Positions 6,817 to 15,690 of a stretch of DNA of 64,000 bases are shown here, in pieces (within the stretch, counting starts at the first letter, position 1; each line of letters begins with the position of its first letter). The notes beneath the pieces were generated by a model, which saw nothing but the letters and a program-made list of their open reading frames with translations, made no database searches and was not told where the DNA came from. The translations under genes were made by a program, and so were the position numbers. This stretch comes from Paenibacillus oleatilyticus (lineage in GTDB: Bacteria; Bacillota; Bacilli; Paenibacillales; NBRC-103111). The stretch spans positions 62,001 through 126,000 of the forward strand of contig NZ_JAHNZO010000010.1 of assembly GCF_018998565.1 (NCBI RefSeq), written 5' to 3'.

Positions 6817-7854
6817 TCATTCCTCCTTAGGGGATGGGGGAAGCGCAAGACGAATCGGCTGCCCCACCGTTTGAACCTCCAATAAATCAAGGATAAATAC
6901 GAATGTCGGAATTCCGACGATCAGGCCCCAGATTCCGAAGAAATGCTCGGAGAACAGGAGCACGATAAAGGTGTAAAAGATCGGCAGATGCGTCTTGGAT
7001 GCCATCAGCCGCGGATTGAGCACGTAGGCTTCCAAGGCGTGAATCAAAGTAATCGTCACGATCAGATAGATGACATAGACGAACCCGCCAAGGCTGAACG
7101 CAATAGCGCACAGCGGAATCAGCGAGATGAATACGCCGGCGACAGGAATCAAGCCAAGAACGAAGATTAAGAGCGCCAGGCCGAACAGATTGGGAAAGCC
7201 CATCGCCCATAAGGCGATTGTCGTCAGCACGCAGTTGATCAGCGCAATCAGCAGCTGGGTTTCGATCACTTTGCCGAAGGTGAGGACGAATTTTTGGCCG
7301 AAGTATTCGATTTCTTCCACCAGCCATCCGATCTTGCTCGCCCGAAGCTTGTGCGTGAACCGGATGACGCTCGATTTGCTGAGCAGTAAAATCAAGCTCA
7401 TAATGACGGCCAGAAACCATTCGAAGCCCCAATGGCCGACCCTCTTGATCATATCCAATCCGGGCTTGATGATGCTGTGAAGGTCGAGCTGATGAACGAC
7501 GGAGACGAGATAGCTCACGATTTCATTCTGCGGATGAGCGTATACGTGCTTGACGGTGACGATCAGTTGACCTATTTCGTGAACGAGGGAGGGAAACACT
7601 TTGAAGCCCCCGGCCACCAGTACGGCGACAAACAATACGTACAGAATGGAGAGGAGCAGCTTGGAATCGACAGGAATGATCGGTTTAATCCAGCGATGGA
7701 CCAAGTGATGAAGACGATCCATGAGGAACGTCATCAAAAATGTCAACAAGATGAGGTTCAGCATGCCTTTCAGCCAGAACAACAGCAGGCAGAAGAGGGC
7801 GAGAATGCCGAAGCGCCGCACATCTTTTCTTTGAAGAAAGGCCATCATATTCAT
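6817..7854 (-). CDS. AI-2E family transporter (UPF0118/PerM type)
   Basis: This 345-residue membrane protein belongs to the AI-2 exporter (UPF0118, PerM) superfamily, with about seven hydrophobic segments and the central conserved region ALWAMGFPNLFGLALLIFV followed by LGLIPVAGVFISLIP. Family members have been linked to export of the signal AI-2 (TqsA) and to sodium/proton exchange, so the name gives no certain substrate. The start at 7854 was chosen because AAAGGATG precedes it at normal distance; an ATG ten codons earlier lacks a binding site. It is the first gene of the three-gene operon with the PssA-like and DedA proteins. Confidence 0.87.
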   Translation of the reverse strand: MNMMAFLQRKDVRRFGILALFCLLLFWLKGMLNLILLTFLMTFLMDRLHHLVHRWIKPIIPVDSKLLLSILYVLFVAVLVAGGFKVFPSLVHEIGQLIVTVKHVYAHPQNEIVSYLVSVVHQLDLHSIIKPGLDMIKRVGHWGFEWFLAVIMSLILLLSKSSVIRFTHKLRASKIGWLVEEIEYFGQKFVLTFGKVIETQLLIALINCVLTTIALWAMGFPNLFGLALLIFVLGLIPVAGVFISLIPLCAIAFSLGGFVYVIYLIVTITLIHALEAYVLNPRLMASKTHLPIFYTFIVLLFSEHFFGIWGLIVGIPTFVFILDLLEVQTVGQPIRLALPPSPKEE

Positions 7855-8049
7855 ACGAACATCCTTTCGATGGGAACGCGCCAAGTTTGTCTGCCGACAT
7901 TATAACGCGCCGTTGTGTACTTCATGTGTCCTATCGGCAAAAGAAGGCTCTTGTTTTAATTGCTCCCCGGGACACACGAAAAACACAAGACTCATGTATA
8001 ATGGAACAGGTAAAAGCACGTTACCGGATAAACAGGAGTTGTCATTGCT

Positions 8050-8730
8050 ATGGAACGAAAAGTTCTTCTCATCGAAGATGAGAGCCTCATTCGCGAGATT
8101 GTGGCGGATTATTTCGAAAGGGAGCAGTGGACCGTCTACGAGGCGGAGAACGGCAGGCAAGCATTGGACATGCTGGATGGTCTGAATGCGGACCTCGTCA
8201 TTCTTGATATTTTAATGCCGGAGCTGGACGGATGGGCCGTATGCAAGCGGATCCGCGCCAAATCGGCGATTCCGATCATCATCCTCACTGCGAAGTCGGA
8301 GGAAGACGACAAAATGCTCGGCTTCGAGCTGGGTGCCGACGATTACGTTACCAAGCCATTCAGCCCGAAGGTGCTCGTTGCCCGCGCTAAAACGCTGATG
8401 AAGCGAGTCGAGGGGACAGTCGGAAAAGAGGATCATATGCTCAGCTTTGGCCGGGTCACGATCAATAAACGGTCACACCGCGTCGAAATGGAAGGGCTGG
8501 AAGTCGAGCTGACGCCCAAAGAATATGAGCTGCTGCTTTATTTGGTCAAAAACGAAGGGATCGTACTATCCCGCGAAGCGATCCTGAATCAGGTATGGGG
8601 GTTCGATTATTTCGGCGATCCGCGGGTCGTCGACACCCATATTAAAAAATTGCGCGGGAAGCTGGGGGACGAGGCGCGGCATATCCGCACCGTCATCCGC
8701 GCCGGCTATAAATTCGAGGAGGACCGATGA
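8050..8730 (+). CDS. OmpR/PhoB family response regulator
   Basis: This 226-residue protein is a two-domain response regulator. The receiver has the acidic pair in LLIEDES, the phosphoacceptor Asp53 (VILD), and the KPF lysine near residue 105; the C-terminal half is a winged helix with TPKEYELLLYLVKN and the recognition region DPRVVDTHIKKLRGKLG. It is predicted to be phosphorylated by the histidine kinase encoded next, whose start overlaps its stop by four bases. TATAAT at 7997-8002 may be the -10 of the pair. The target genes are not evident; the GH16 gene downstream is separated by a terminator. Confidence 0.93.
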   Translation: MERKVLLIEDESLIREIVADYFEREQWTVYEAENGRQALDMLDGLNADLVILDILMPELDGWAVCKRIRAKSAIPIIILTAKSEEDDKMLGFELGADDYVTKPFSPKVLVARAKTLMKRVEGTVGKEDHMLSFGRVTINKRSHRVEMEGLEVELTPKEYELLLYLVKNEGIVLSREAILNQVWGFDYFGDPRVVDTHIKKLRGKLGDEARHIRTVIRAGYKFEEDR

Positions 8731-10481
8731 GAAAAGGCGGCGTTACCTTCAAGCTGTTCGCGATCACAGCGTCTTTTTTCTTGTTGTTTTATGCAATCGT
8801 TCTACTCGGGCAATTACTGTTTTTTGAGAAGTTTTACCAGAATCAGAGATTGGCCGGATTGGAAAAAAAGCTGCAGTCCTTTAGCGAGCAGTATGCATCG
8901 AACCGTTGGGACGAGCCGCGTATCACCCGCGAGATGGGGCTGTTTATCAGCCAAAATAAAGCGCAGCTCGCAATCTTGAATCCGGAAGGAAAAGTGAAAT
9001 ACGACAATTTTTTTCGCATCGTCATCCGTGACGATAAAGGGGTTTCGGTCAAGATTTCCTTGATGCTGCTGTCCGAGTCCGACCAGAAGGAATTGCTGGC
9101 GGCCCACTTGCAGCGCGGCGACCGGATTCAGGTCGAGGGCGTGTTCGATGACGAACAGACCAAAGAATTGATCTACCCGCTCGTCATAAAAAAAGCCGGA
9201 ATGAAGGACATCGGCAGCGCGGAAACCAGCGGTATCGAAGGTCCGTTGGAGCGAATTTCCGGCGTCATCACCGACGCGCTGCTGCCCAGCCCGAATATAT
9301 GGAACTTGCGCCAGGGCTTATTGTACCTTGCCATTGACAATTGGTTCCCGCTTACCGACGAGCAGAAAACCGATTTGCAGAGCGGCAAAATGATCGAAAA
9401 GGAATGGACGGAGACGCTTACCGGCGTACGCAGCTTTATCGCGGTTCAGCCCGTGATCCGCGAGGGCAAAGTAAGCGAGCTGCTCTTCGCGGTCACATCG
9501 CTGCAGCAGATTAGCGAGGCCTACGACGCGCTGCGGCTGTTCTACCTGTATATCGCGGTGGGCGGCATTGTGCTGATTTTGCTGCTCTCGCTGATTTTTT
9601 CCAAATTCGTGACCAAACCGCTCCTTGCGCTTAACAAAATCGCGCTGCGCATGGCCAAATTGGATTTTTCCGCCAAATCGCCCATCCGGAGCAACGACGA
9701 GTTCGGCAGCTTGTCCCTCAGCTTGAACAGCTTGTCCGAAACGCTGGATCATACGCTCAAGGAGCTGCATCAGGCCAACGAGCAGCTTCGGGCGGATATG
9801 GAGCAGAAGCAGCGGATGGAGCAGCGGCAGAAGGAGTTCGTCTCCAACGCCTCCCATGAATTGAAGACGCCGCTCAGCATTGTCAAGGGATTCGCCGAGG
9901 GGCTGCGGGACGGCATCAGTGAAAGCAAGCGCGAGAGATATTTGGAAGTGATTCTGGACGAAACCGGAAAAATGGAAGACCTCGTCAAAGATATGCTGGA
10001 GCTGACGAAGCTGGAATCCAAGACCATCAAGCTGAAGAAGAGCCGGTTTATGGTAAGCGAGCTGATCGAGGATATCGTCGACAAGCTGTCGCATCATTTG
10101 AACGAAAAGGGATTGAAGGTCGTTCATATGGCCGCGGGCGAGCATCCCGTCTATGCGGATCAATCCAAGATCGAGCAGGTGCTGTTCAACATCTTGATCA
10201 ATGCGATCCGTCATGCCGTGCCCGGCAGCGAAATTACCGTCCGCATCGAAAGCGACGGGGAGCGGCTCAAAGTCTCCATCGATAACGAGGGAGAGAACAT
10301 TCCCGAGGATCAGCTGGATGACATCTGGGAACGATTTTACCGTGCGGAACGCTCTCGCAACCGGAAAACCGGGGGAACGGGGCTGGGCCTGGCGATCGTC
10401 AAGCATATCTTGGAGCTGCACGAAAGCCGTTACGGGGTAACGAATACCGAGAAGGGCGTCAGTTTTTATTTTTTGTTATAA
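8727..10481 (+). CDS. Membrane sensor histidine kinase
   Basis: This 584-residue protein is the partner kinase of the preceding regulator. A first membrane helix is near residues 10-32, an extracytoplasmic sensor of about 230 residues follows, and the second membrane helix is at about 268-292. After a HAMP linker the dimerisation domain carries the phosphorylated His377 in SNASHELKTPL, and the ATPase domain shows the N box (ILINAIRHA), the G1-like DNEGENIPE and the G2 box GGTGLGLAI. The extracellular part matches nothing I recognise, so the signal is unknown. The start overlaps the regulator stop (ATGA). Confidence 0.93.
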   Translation: MRKGGVTFKLFAITASFFLLFYAIVLLGQLLFFEKFYQNQRLAGLEKKLQSFSEQYASNRWDEPRITREMGLFISQNKAQLAILNPEGKVKYDNFFRIVIRDDKGVSVKISLMLLSESDQKELLAAHLQRGDRIQVEGVFDDEQTKELIYPLVIKKAGMKDIGSAETSGIEGPLERISGVITDALLPSPNIWNLRQGLLYLAIDNWFPLTDEQKTDLQSGKMIEKEWTETLTGVRSFIAVQPVIREGKVSELLFAVTSLQQISEAYDALRLFYLYIAVGGIVLILLLSLIFSKFVTKPLLALNKIALRMAKLDFSAKSPIRSNDEFGSLSLSLNSLSETLDHTLKELHQANEQLRADMEQKQRMEQRQKEFVSNASHELKTPLSIVKGFAEGLRDGISESKRERYLEVILDETGKMEDLVKDMLELTKLESKTIKLKKSRFMVSELIEDIVDKLSHHLNEKGLKVVHMAAGEHPVYADQSKIEQVLFNILINAIRHAVPGSEITVRIESDGERLKVSIDNEGENIPEDQLDDIWERFYRAERSRNRKTGGTGLGLAIVKHILELHESRYGVTNTEKGVSFYFLL

Positions 10482-10506
10482 GCCGGAAAGCAAGTCACGC
10501 AAAAAA

Positions 10507-10556
10507 GCATCGGTTGGATCGACTCCGGGTTCGGAGCTCGACGAGACCGGTGTTTT
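10507..10556 (+). terminator. Terminator after the two-component operon
   Basis: Nested inverted repeats (CATCGGT with ACCGGTG outside, CTCCG with CGGAG inside) are followed by TTTTTC, 25 bases after the kinase stop. Confidence 0.7.
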
Positions 10557-10637
10557 TCATGTTATTTACAGAAAAGGTTGACGCATTCCTGGGGCTCGTT
10601 TATGATAATCCAAATGATGGAAGGGAGGAAGGTTGTT

Positions 10638-12026
10638 ATGAATCAAAAGACCAAGCGAAGTTTTCGCGTTGTTGTAAGCGCTCTTCTGGGATTGTCTTTG
10701 CTCTCGGCCTTGATTTATTCCGTCCCGGCGCCGTCACTTGCCGCAGGGACGCTTCCGGCCGATACGAATCTGGTGAAAAACGGAGGCTTCGAGCAGGGCA
10801 AGGCCGAGTGGGAGGATTGGGGAGCGGCGACCGTGGTCACCACCGACGTTCAAAGCGGAACCAAGGCACTGAAGCTTGGTCCCACCGAAGGCGGCATGGG
10901 GCAAAAGATTGACGGGATAGGCGAAAATACGATCGTCACGCTAAGCGGCGCGGGCAAAGCCGGCACCCCGGGCGAAAAAGCCTGGATCGGGGCGGACTGC
11001 CTCGATGCCTCCGACAAGAAGCTGGCGGGAGGCAAATTTGTGCTTGGCTTCGAATCTGCGGCTTACGAGCAGAAGTCACTCTCGTTCCGGACGGTTCCCG
11101 GCACCCGGAAAGTACAGGTTTACGTATACAAAAATCCGGACAATGGCAAATTCGCCTATGTCGATGACGTCGCTCTCAAGATCGGCGGCAGCTTGCCGGA
11201 TGAAGACCCGCCGGTCAAGTCGGTAGGTCCGCTCCCGCCGCCACATCCCCCGGGCGTGTTCTTTGACGATTTCAAGAACGGCATCGATCCTGAAAAATGG
11301 CTGATCGCGAAGCAGCAGTGGGGCGGTCAAGACGTGAACGGCGGCGTGCTTCCGGCCAATGTGGCCGTCACCCGGGACGGCATCGTGGAGCTAACCGGCA
11401 ACGGCGACCTGTACAGCGGACCGGTCCGGGGAATTAACCGCGACGGCTCGACGCGGGCGGACGGCAAGCGAACCGGGGCGTCCATCGTGACGAAATATGC
11501 CTATGCGTCGGGAAGCTATGAAGTGAAGGCCAAAATATTGCCGAAGCTCGGCGCGGTGTCGGCCTTCTGGACTTTTTTCAACAACGGCGAGGTTAATCAT
11601 GAAATCGACTTCGAAGCGCCAGGCGACAAGAGCCTCCGCAAAATCATGACAACGACCTGGGTCGTCGAAGCGCGGAATACTTCGCAGGTAACGGACTTTC
11701 CGGAGCAGATCGACGGCAATTGGCATGTGTACCGGTTCGATTGGCATACCGATCCGAAGAGAGTCGATTTTTACGTCGACAATAAGCTGATTTATACGAG
11801 CTATACGAACGTGCCCCGGGCGGCCTCAAAATTTTGGCTTGGCGTCTGGTTTCCGAAGGAATGGGCAGGCATGCCTAACTTTGCCACCGACAAGATGTAC
11901 ATCGATTGGGTAAAAATTACGCCGTTTCTGGAGAAGGGGGATGTCCGGGCAGGGAACGGGGAAACCGGCGAAATTGGTCCGGGCACCGGCTGGGCCGGCT
12001 TGAACGAATATCCCGCTCCGCGGTAA
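10638..12026 (+). CDS. Secreted GH16 beta-glucanase with N-terminal carbohydrate-binding module
   Basis: This 462-residue protein has a signal peptide of about 35 residues ending near SLAAG, then a CBM4/9-like jelly roll starting NLVKNGGFEQG and ending near residue 190, a Pro-rich linker, and a GH16 catalytic domain. The active-site segment is HEIDFEAPG, giving nucleophile Glu322, Asp324 and acid/base Glu326 in the ExDxE form of laminarinases and lichenases. It should cleave beta-1,3 or mixed-linked beta-glucans outside the cell. Start 10638 was chosen for the GGGAGGAAGG just upstream and the clean signal peptide; an in-frame ATG 20 codons earlier would bury it. Substrate among GH16 glycans is uncertain. 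Confidence 0.87.
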   Translation: MNQKTKRSFRVVVSALLGLSLLSALIYSVPAPSLAAGTLPADTNLVKNGGFEQGKAEWEDWGAATVVTTDVQSGTKALKLGPTEGGMGQKIDGIGENTIVTLSGAGKAGTPGEKAWIGADCLDASDKKLAGGKFVLGFESAAYEQKSLSFRTVPGTRKVQVYVYKNPDNGKFAYVDDVALKIGGSLPDEDPPVKSVGPLPPPHPPGVFFDDFKNGIDPEKWLIAKQQWGGQDVNGGVLPANVAVTRDGIVELTGNGDLYSGPVRGINRDGSTRADGKRTGASIVTKYAYASGSYEVKAKILPKLGAVSAFWTFFNNGEVNHEIDFEAPGDKSLRKIMTTTWVVEARNTSQVTDFPEQIDGNWHVYRFDWHTDPKRVDFYVDNKLIYTSYTNVPRAASKFWLGVWFPKEWAGMPNFATDKMYIDWVKITPFLEKGDVRAGNGETGEIGPGTGWAGLNEYPAPR

Positions 12027-12087
12027 ACGCGTCAAGCAACTAATCGGTCTCTGTCGTACTCGCAGCGAAATATCCAGGAACACAAAT

Positions 12088-12127
12088 CAAGCCCTTGGCC
12101 GCTCCCGCTGGGAGAACCAAGGGCTTG
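12088..12127. terminator. Bidirectional terminator between GH16 and GH15 genes
   Basis: CAAGCCCTTGG and its exact complement CCAAGGGCTTG form an 11-bp stem between two converging genes. T-rich tracts are modest on both sides. Confidence 0.7.
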
Positions 12128-12133
12128 TACGTT

Positions 12134-14101
12134 TTAATCCAACTGTCCATGCTCCGCCAGCAGGGTGACGGCTAAAATAAACATTGCGTGCGACCAAGTT
12201 AGCGGCACGACCCAGGCGGTTTCGCCCGTTTGCTTATCGACCTGTTCGGGCAGCAGCCCTGCCGCCGTCCGGTGATCTATCGCCCATTGCAGGAGCGACT
12301 TGGCTTCGGTGTATTGTCCGCGATGAATGCGGTAATGGCACAGCCACAGCGTCGTTAAAATCCACGGATTGCCGCCGATGTAATGGTCGTTCTCGTACCG
12401 CTTGATGCCGCCGACTGCGGGGGACGTCAAGTATTGCTCGATCGTATCCGCTGTACGGACCATGCGCGGATCGTCGGCAGGGAACACGCCGAACGGAACG
12501 GAAATGCCGATCAGGCTGATATCGACGATCGGGTCGTGCTCCAGGAAGTAGGTCGTGTACCCTTTCGCATTGACGCTTACGGAGGTGCCGAGTCCTTGCT
12601 GCCGGGCTTCGCGATATACCGCCTCCGGCACCGCCAGCTTTAAAGCGCGGTAGAAGGCGCCTTTCTCCTCGTTCCAGCACAGCTCGCCGATCGACTGGCG
12701 GATGCGCTCCGCCACGAGGCTCCATTCGCTTGCCAGTTCCGGCTTGCCGAGCCGTTCGGCAAAAGAGGCTGCCGCCGTCAAGCCGCCAAAAACCGCGCCC
12801 GCCGAATACGTGTGCTCGGCGAATCGCTCTTCCCATAGGTCCATGCTGCAAGCGGGCAATCCGGTTTCCGCATCGATGTAGCCGGCAAGGAAGCGGGCGC
12901 CCCGTTCGACGGCCGGCCATACGTTTTGCAGGAAAGCCTCATCTTGCACCTGCAGATAATGCTGCCACATGCCCCAAATAATCGAGGCGCCTTCGTCGAT
13001 CTGCAATCCCCAGGACGGAGCCAGCCAGCCATCGTGGTAATGCCGCTGCTGCCAGGAGCCGTCCGGGTCCTGAGCCGTGAGGGTCCATTCGTAAAACTTC
13101 GCGGACAACTCCGTCAGGCCGACGCGGTCCAGCGCCGTCGTAATAAACGCGGCATCGCGGCCCCAGCAATAGGAGTAGCCCCCGCAGCGGGAAAATTGCT
13201 CGTCGAACTCGGGAGCGGCCACGACGCTGCCGGACTTCTCGTCGCTCATTAGCTTCATCACCAGCAGCGAACGCTCGTACAGCTCGCGGATATCGCTTCG
13301 CGATCCGGGAGCCGGCACGGCGTCGTTCAGGAATCGATGCCAGTAGCTCTCCGTGAAGTCGTACCAGTACGTATGCGGCTGGCTCTTCGCTTTGGCCAGC
13401 GATTGCTGGGAGGCAGTGCGCGTCTGGCCCGCCGCAATGTACACGGGCACCTCCACAGCCGCGCCCGGCTCCAGCTTTTCAATGTGCCAGCACAGCGCGC
13501 CGTCCGGCTTCATGTCAATCCCGTTCCCGTTTAAATGGCCGGATTGCGCGTTTTCCCACACGCCAGCTCCGGCTTGATATCCTGTGCAAACGTTTGAACT
13601 GGAGACCGAAAAAATATACTCGTGCCGCAGGTGCATGAGCGAATCGTGTGCTTCCTCAAACTGGGTGGTATGGTAAAAAGGCGTTTCCATCGAGCGGAAC
13701 GACGAGTAATACATAAAGCGGAACGATACCGGCGCCTCGCCGCGGTTAGTAAATGTATACTGGCGGACAACGAAATCTTCGCCCGGGACGGCGTAATCGA
13801 CCGTCTCCGCGGACAGCGGGAAGCGCTCGGACACGGCGGTCGTCTTGAACATGTTCGTCCGGGGCACGTAGGAGGCTTCATGCCGCCAACCTTCTTCCTC
13901 GCCGTCGAACCAGGTTGTCACTGGTGTGGTTCCCTCGATGTACAGGCCGCTGCGGATTTCGTCCACATGCTGCGGATAGTCGATATGCGGCCACCACAGG
14001 CGGTACATCCGGCCCGTGCGGCCCAGGGAGGCGAGAAATCGGGAATTTCCGACGATCGCGTCGATCAAGTAAGGCTTTTTCGTTGTGTACATGTGCTGCA
14101 T
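12134..14101 (-). CDS. GH15 glucoamylase/glucodextranase-type glycoside hydrolase
   Basis: This 655-residue protein has an N-terminal beta-sandwich of about 270 residues and a C-terminal alpha-barrel typical of bacterial GH15 enzymes. GGYSYCWGRDAAFI matches the substrate-binding YxWxRD block, GLQIDEGASIIWG carries the catalytic acid glutamate, and GLLPEQVD near residue 610 carries the catalytic base, followed by the TWSHA block. There is no signal peptide, so it should work in the cytoplasm, releasing glucose from imported maltodextrins. It lies five bases behind the LacI gene and is cotranscribed with it. AGGAGAG sits just before the ATG; an ATG three codons later is possible. A LacI-type operator lies within the gene (13583-13599). 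Confidence 0.9.
   Translation of the reverse strand: MQHMYTTKKPYLIDAIVGNSRFLASLGRTGRMYRLWWPHIDYPQHVDEIRSGLYIEGTTPVTTWFDGEEEGWRHEASYVPRTNMFKTTAVSERFPLSAETVDYAVPGEDFVVRQYTFTNRGEAPVSFRFMYYSSFRSMETPFYHTTQFEEAHDSLMHLRHEYIFSVSSSNVCTGYQAGAGVWENAQSGHLNGNGIDMKPDGALCWHIEKLEPGAAVEVPVYIAAGQTRTASQQSLAKAKSQPHTYWYDFTESYWHRFLNDAVPAPGSRSDIRELYERSLLVMKLMSDEKSGSVVAAPEFDEQFSRCGGYSYCWGRDAAFITTALDRVGLTELSAKFYEWTLTAQDPDGSWQQRHYHDGWLAPSWGLQIDEGASIIWGMWQHYLQVQDEAFLQNVWPAVERGARFLAGYIDAETGLPACSMDLWEERFAEHTYSAGAVFGGLTAAASFAERLGKPELASEWSLVAERIRQSIGELCWNEEKGAFYRALKLAVPEAVYREARQQGLGTSVSVNAKGYTTYFLEHDPIVDISLIGISVPFGVFPADDPRMVRTADTIEQYLTSPAVGGIKRYENDHYIGGNPWILTTLWLCHYRIHRGQYTEAKSLLQWAIDHRTAAGLLPEQVDKQTGETAWVVPLTWSHAMFILAVTLLAEHGQLD
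13583..13599. promoter_or_regulatory. Intragenic LacI-type operator in the GH15 gene
   Basis: TGTGCAAACGTTTGAAC occurs here inside the coding region and is identical over 17 bases to the operator in front of lacI (15275-15291). A chance match of that length to a known operator in the same operon is very unlikely. Confidence 0.6.
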
Positions 14102-14106
14102 CTCTC

Positions 14107-15132
14107 CTAGTTTTTGACTTGAACGAGGGACGATTCCCGCACGATCAGGCGGTGGGGAATGATCACGCGCTTTTGGGGCATGGCCTCGCCCTTTACGGCC
14201 CGGATGAGCGTTTGCGAAGCGGTGTAGCCGATCTGGTAAATCCCGATATCGATGGAGCTGATCGGCGGCGTGGACAGCTCGGACAACGAGATGTTGTTGA
14301 AGCCGACCAGACTGAGATCGTCCGGGACCTTGTAGCCGAGCTCCGTCAGCCCCCGCAGTACGCCAAAAGCGACGACGTCGTCAATCACAACAATCGCCGT
14401 CGGCCGTTCGGGGAGACACATGAAAAACGACATCGCCCGGTAGCCGCTTTCCTGCAAAAAGTCCCCTTCGACGATCCATTCGGGGCGGGCTTCGATCCCG
14501 GCGTCCTTAAGCGCTTGCAAGTATCCTTTCATCCGGTCGCCCGAAACGATCAGATTCGGTGGGCCGCTCACGAATCCGATGCGCTTGTGCCCTTGGGCGA
14601 TCAAGTGGCGGGTAGCATCGTAAGCCGCCTGCACATTGTCGTTGTCCACCGACAAAATATCGGGAAACTCTTCGCTTCGCCCGATCAGGACAAAAGGGAA
14701 GCCGTGCTCAAGCATGAACGAAATGAGCGGATCGCTTTGGCGCGAATACAGCAAAATCACGCCGTCGACCCGCCGACCCTTGACAAGCCGGGTAACGGCT
14801 TCAAGCTCTTCCCGCTCCGTTGTCCCTGTCGTCATCATAAGATCGTACCCCGTACGCGCCGATTGGGTAACGATGCCGCGGATCACCTCGGAGAAGAACA
14901 GGTTCTGGAACAGCTCCTCGGCCGGTCTGGGCAAGATTAAACCGATCGTATTTGTCGTCTTGGAGACGAGGCTCTTGGCCATGATGTTGGGGTGATAGCC
15001 GAGCTCCTTCAGCACTTCCCGCACCTTCGCCGCGGTCGCCGGACTGATCCGGGGATGATTGGAAAGAACGCGCGATACGGTGGAAGGAGAGACGCCGGCT
15101 TTTTTGGCGACGTCGACGATTGTGATTGCCAT
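14107..15132 (-). CDS. LacI family repressor of the maltodextrin/cyclodextrin locus
   Basis: This 341-residue regulator starts with a LacI helix-turn-helix (TIVDVAKKAGVSPSTVSRVL) and continues with a periplasmic-binding-protein-like sugar domain (GLILPRPAEEL, VDGVILLYS, FVLIGR, HKRIGFVSGP). The HTH is of the type that binds GCAAACGTTTGC-like palindromes, and such sites lie before its own gene and before the importer genes. It probably represses the locus until a maltodextrin binds, as MalR and MdxR do in related bacteria. The start at 15132 was chosen because GGAGG precedes it and the HTH begins at once; a longer frame exists without support. Gene order lacI-GH15 on the minus strand, importer on the plus strand. 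Confidence 0.92.
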   Translation of the reverse strand: MAITIVDVAKKAGVSPSTVSRVLSNHPRISPATAAKVREVLKELGYHPNIMAKSLVSKTTNTIGLILPRPAEELFQNLFFSEVIRGIVTQSARTGYDLMMTTGTTEREELEAVTRLVKGRRVDGVILLYSRQSDPLISFMLEHGFPFVLIGRSEEFPDILSVDNDNVQAAYDATRHLIAQGHKRIGFVSGPPNLIVSGDRMKGYLQALKDAGIEARPEWIVEGDFLQESGYRAMSFFMCLPERPTAIVVIDDVVAFGVLRGLTELGYKVPDDLSLVGFNNISLSELSTPPISSIDIGIYQIGYTASQTLIRAVKGEAMPQKRVIIPHRLIVRESSLVQVKN

Positions 15133-15273
15133 GGATGTGTAACCTCCAGATGTTCTGTTGATAGGAGAGCCGCTTTCTTGCGGGATGTCGGGCACTTGGA
15201 TGCTTCTTGCACAAGTAAGGAAGCATGTTTCTCCCATGGTAACATATCAGAGGCGGCTATTGTAAAAAACAGC

Positions 15274-15293
15274 TTGTGCAAACGTTTGAACAA
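15274..15293. promoter_or_regulatory. LacI-type operator before lacI-GH15
   Basis: TTGTGCAAACGTTTGAACAA is a near-perfect palindrome about 140 bases upstream of the lacI start. Its core matches MalR-type operators, pointing to autoregulation of lacI and GH15. Confidence 0.75.
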
Positions 15294-15492
15294 AAGCCGG
15301 CGCAGAAATGGATGCCGTTTATTTTTTTATGTTAGCGCAAAAGCCGGTCCGTTGTAAATAAACATTTGAGAATGATCAAAAAAGGACTCGTTTTCCCTAA
15401 ATTGTGGAATTAAAATGTAGGAAAGCTGAGAAAATGGAAGGATAAGGGGGATGGGAGCAGGGATTTCAGTAAAAACCGGCTAAAATAACCAG

Positions 15493-15531
15493 TGCAAACG
15501 TTTTTACAAAATGTTCTGCGTGAGTTATGAT
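15493..15531 (+). promoter_or_regulatory. Importer promoter with overlapping LacI operator
   Basis: TTTACA (15503-15508) and TATGAT (15526-15531) are separated by 17 bases and form a good sigma-A promoter for the binding-protein gene. The LacI-like site TGCAAACGTTTTTACA (15493-15508) covers the -35 element. Confidence 0.65.
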
Positions 15532-15539
15532 ATGTCGAG

Positions 15540-15556
15540 AATGAAACGTTTTCATT
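15540..15556. promoter_or_regulatory. Second operator, near transcription start of the importer
   Basis: AATGAA and TTCATT flank ACGTT. The 13-base core TGAAACGTTTTCA is nearly the same as TGAAACGCTTACA upstream of the CGTase gene. It may be a LacI site or a one-base-short CcpA cre site. Confidence 0.55.
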
Positions 15557-15604
15557 CGCGGATTCCATGGAAAGAAAGTTGTTTGTGGCACTTTTTACGG
15601 CATT

Positions 15605-15624
15605 TTGCGCAAAGGTTTGCACAA
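15605..15624. promoter_or_regulatory. Third operator in the importer leader
   Basis: TTGCGCAAAGGTTTGCACAA is a palindrome with one central mismatch, of the same kind as the site before lacI. It lies about 70 bases downstream of the expected transcription start. Confidence 0.6.
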
Positions 15625-15690
15625 GCTAGAGCTGCCGCAAGCGCGAAGGCAGAGCAATTATTTTGGAAACTGAAAGGGGTACTTACAAAA

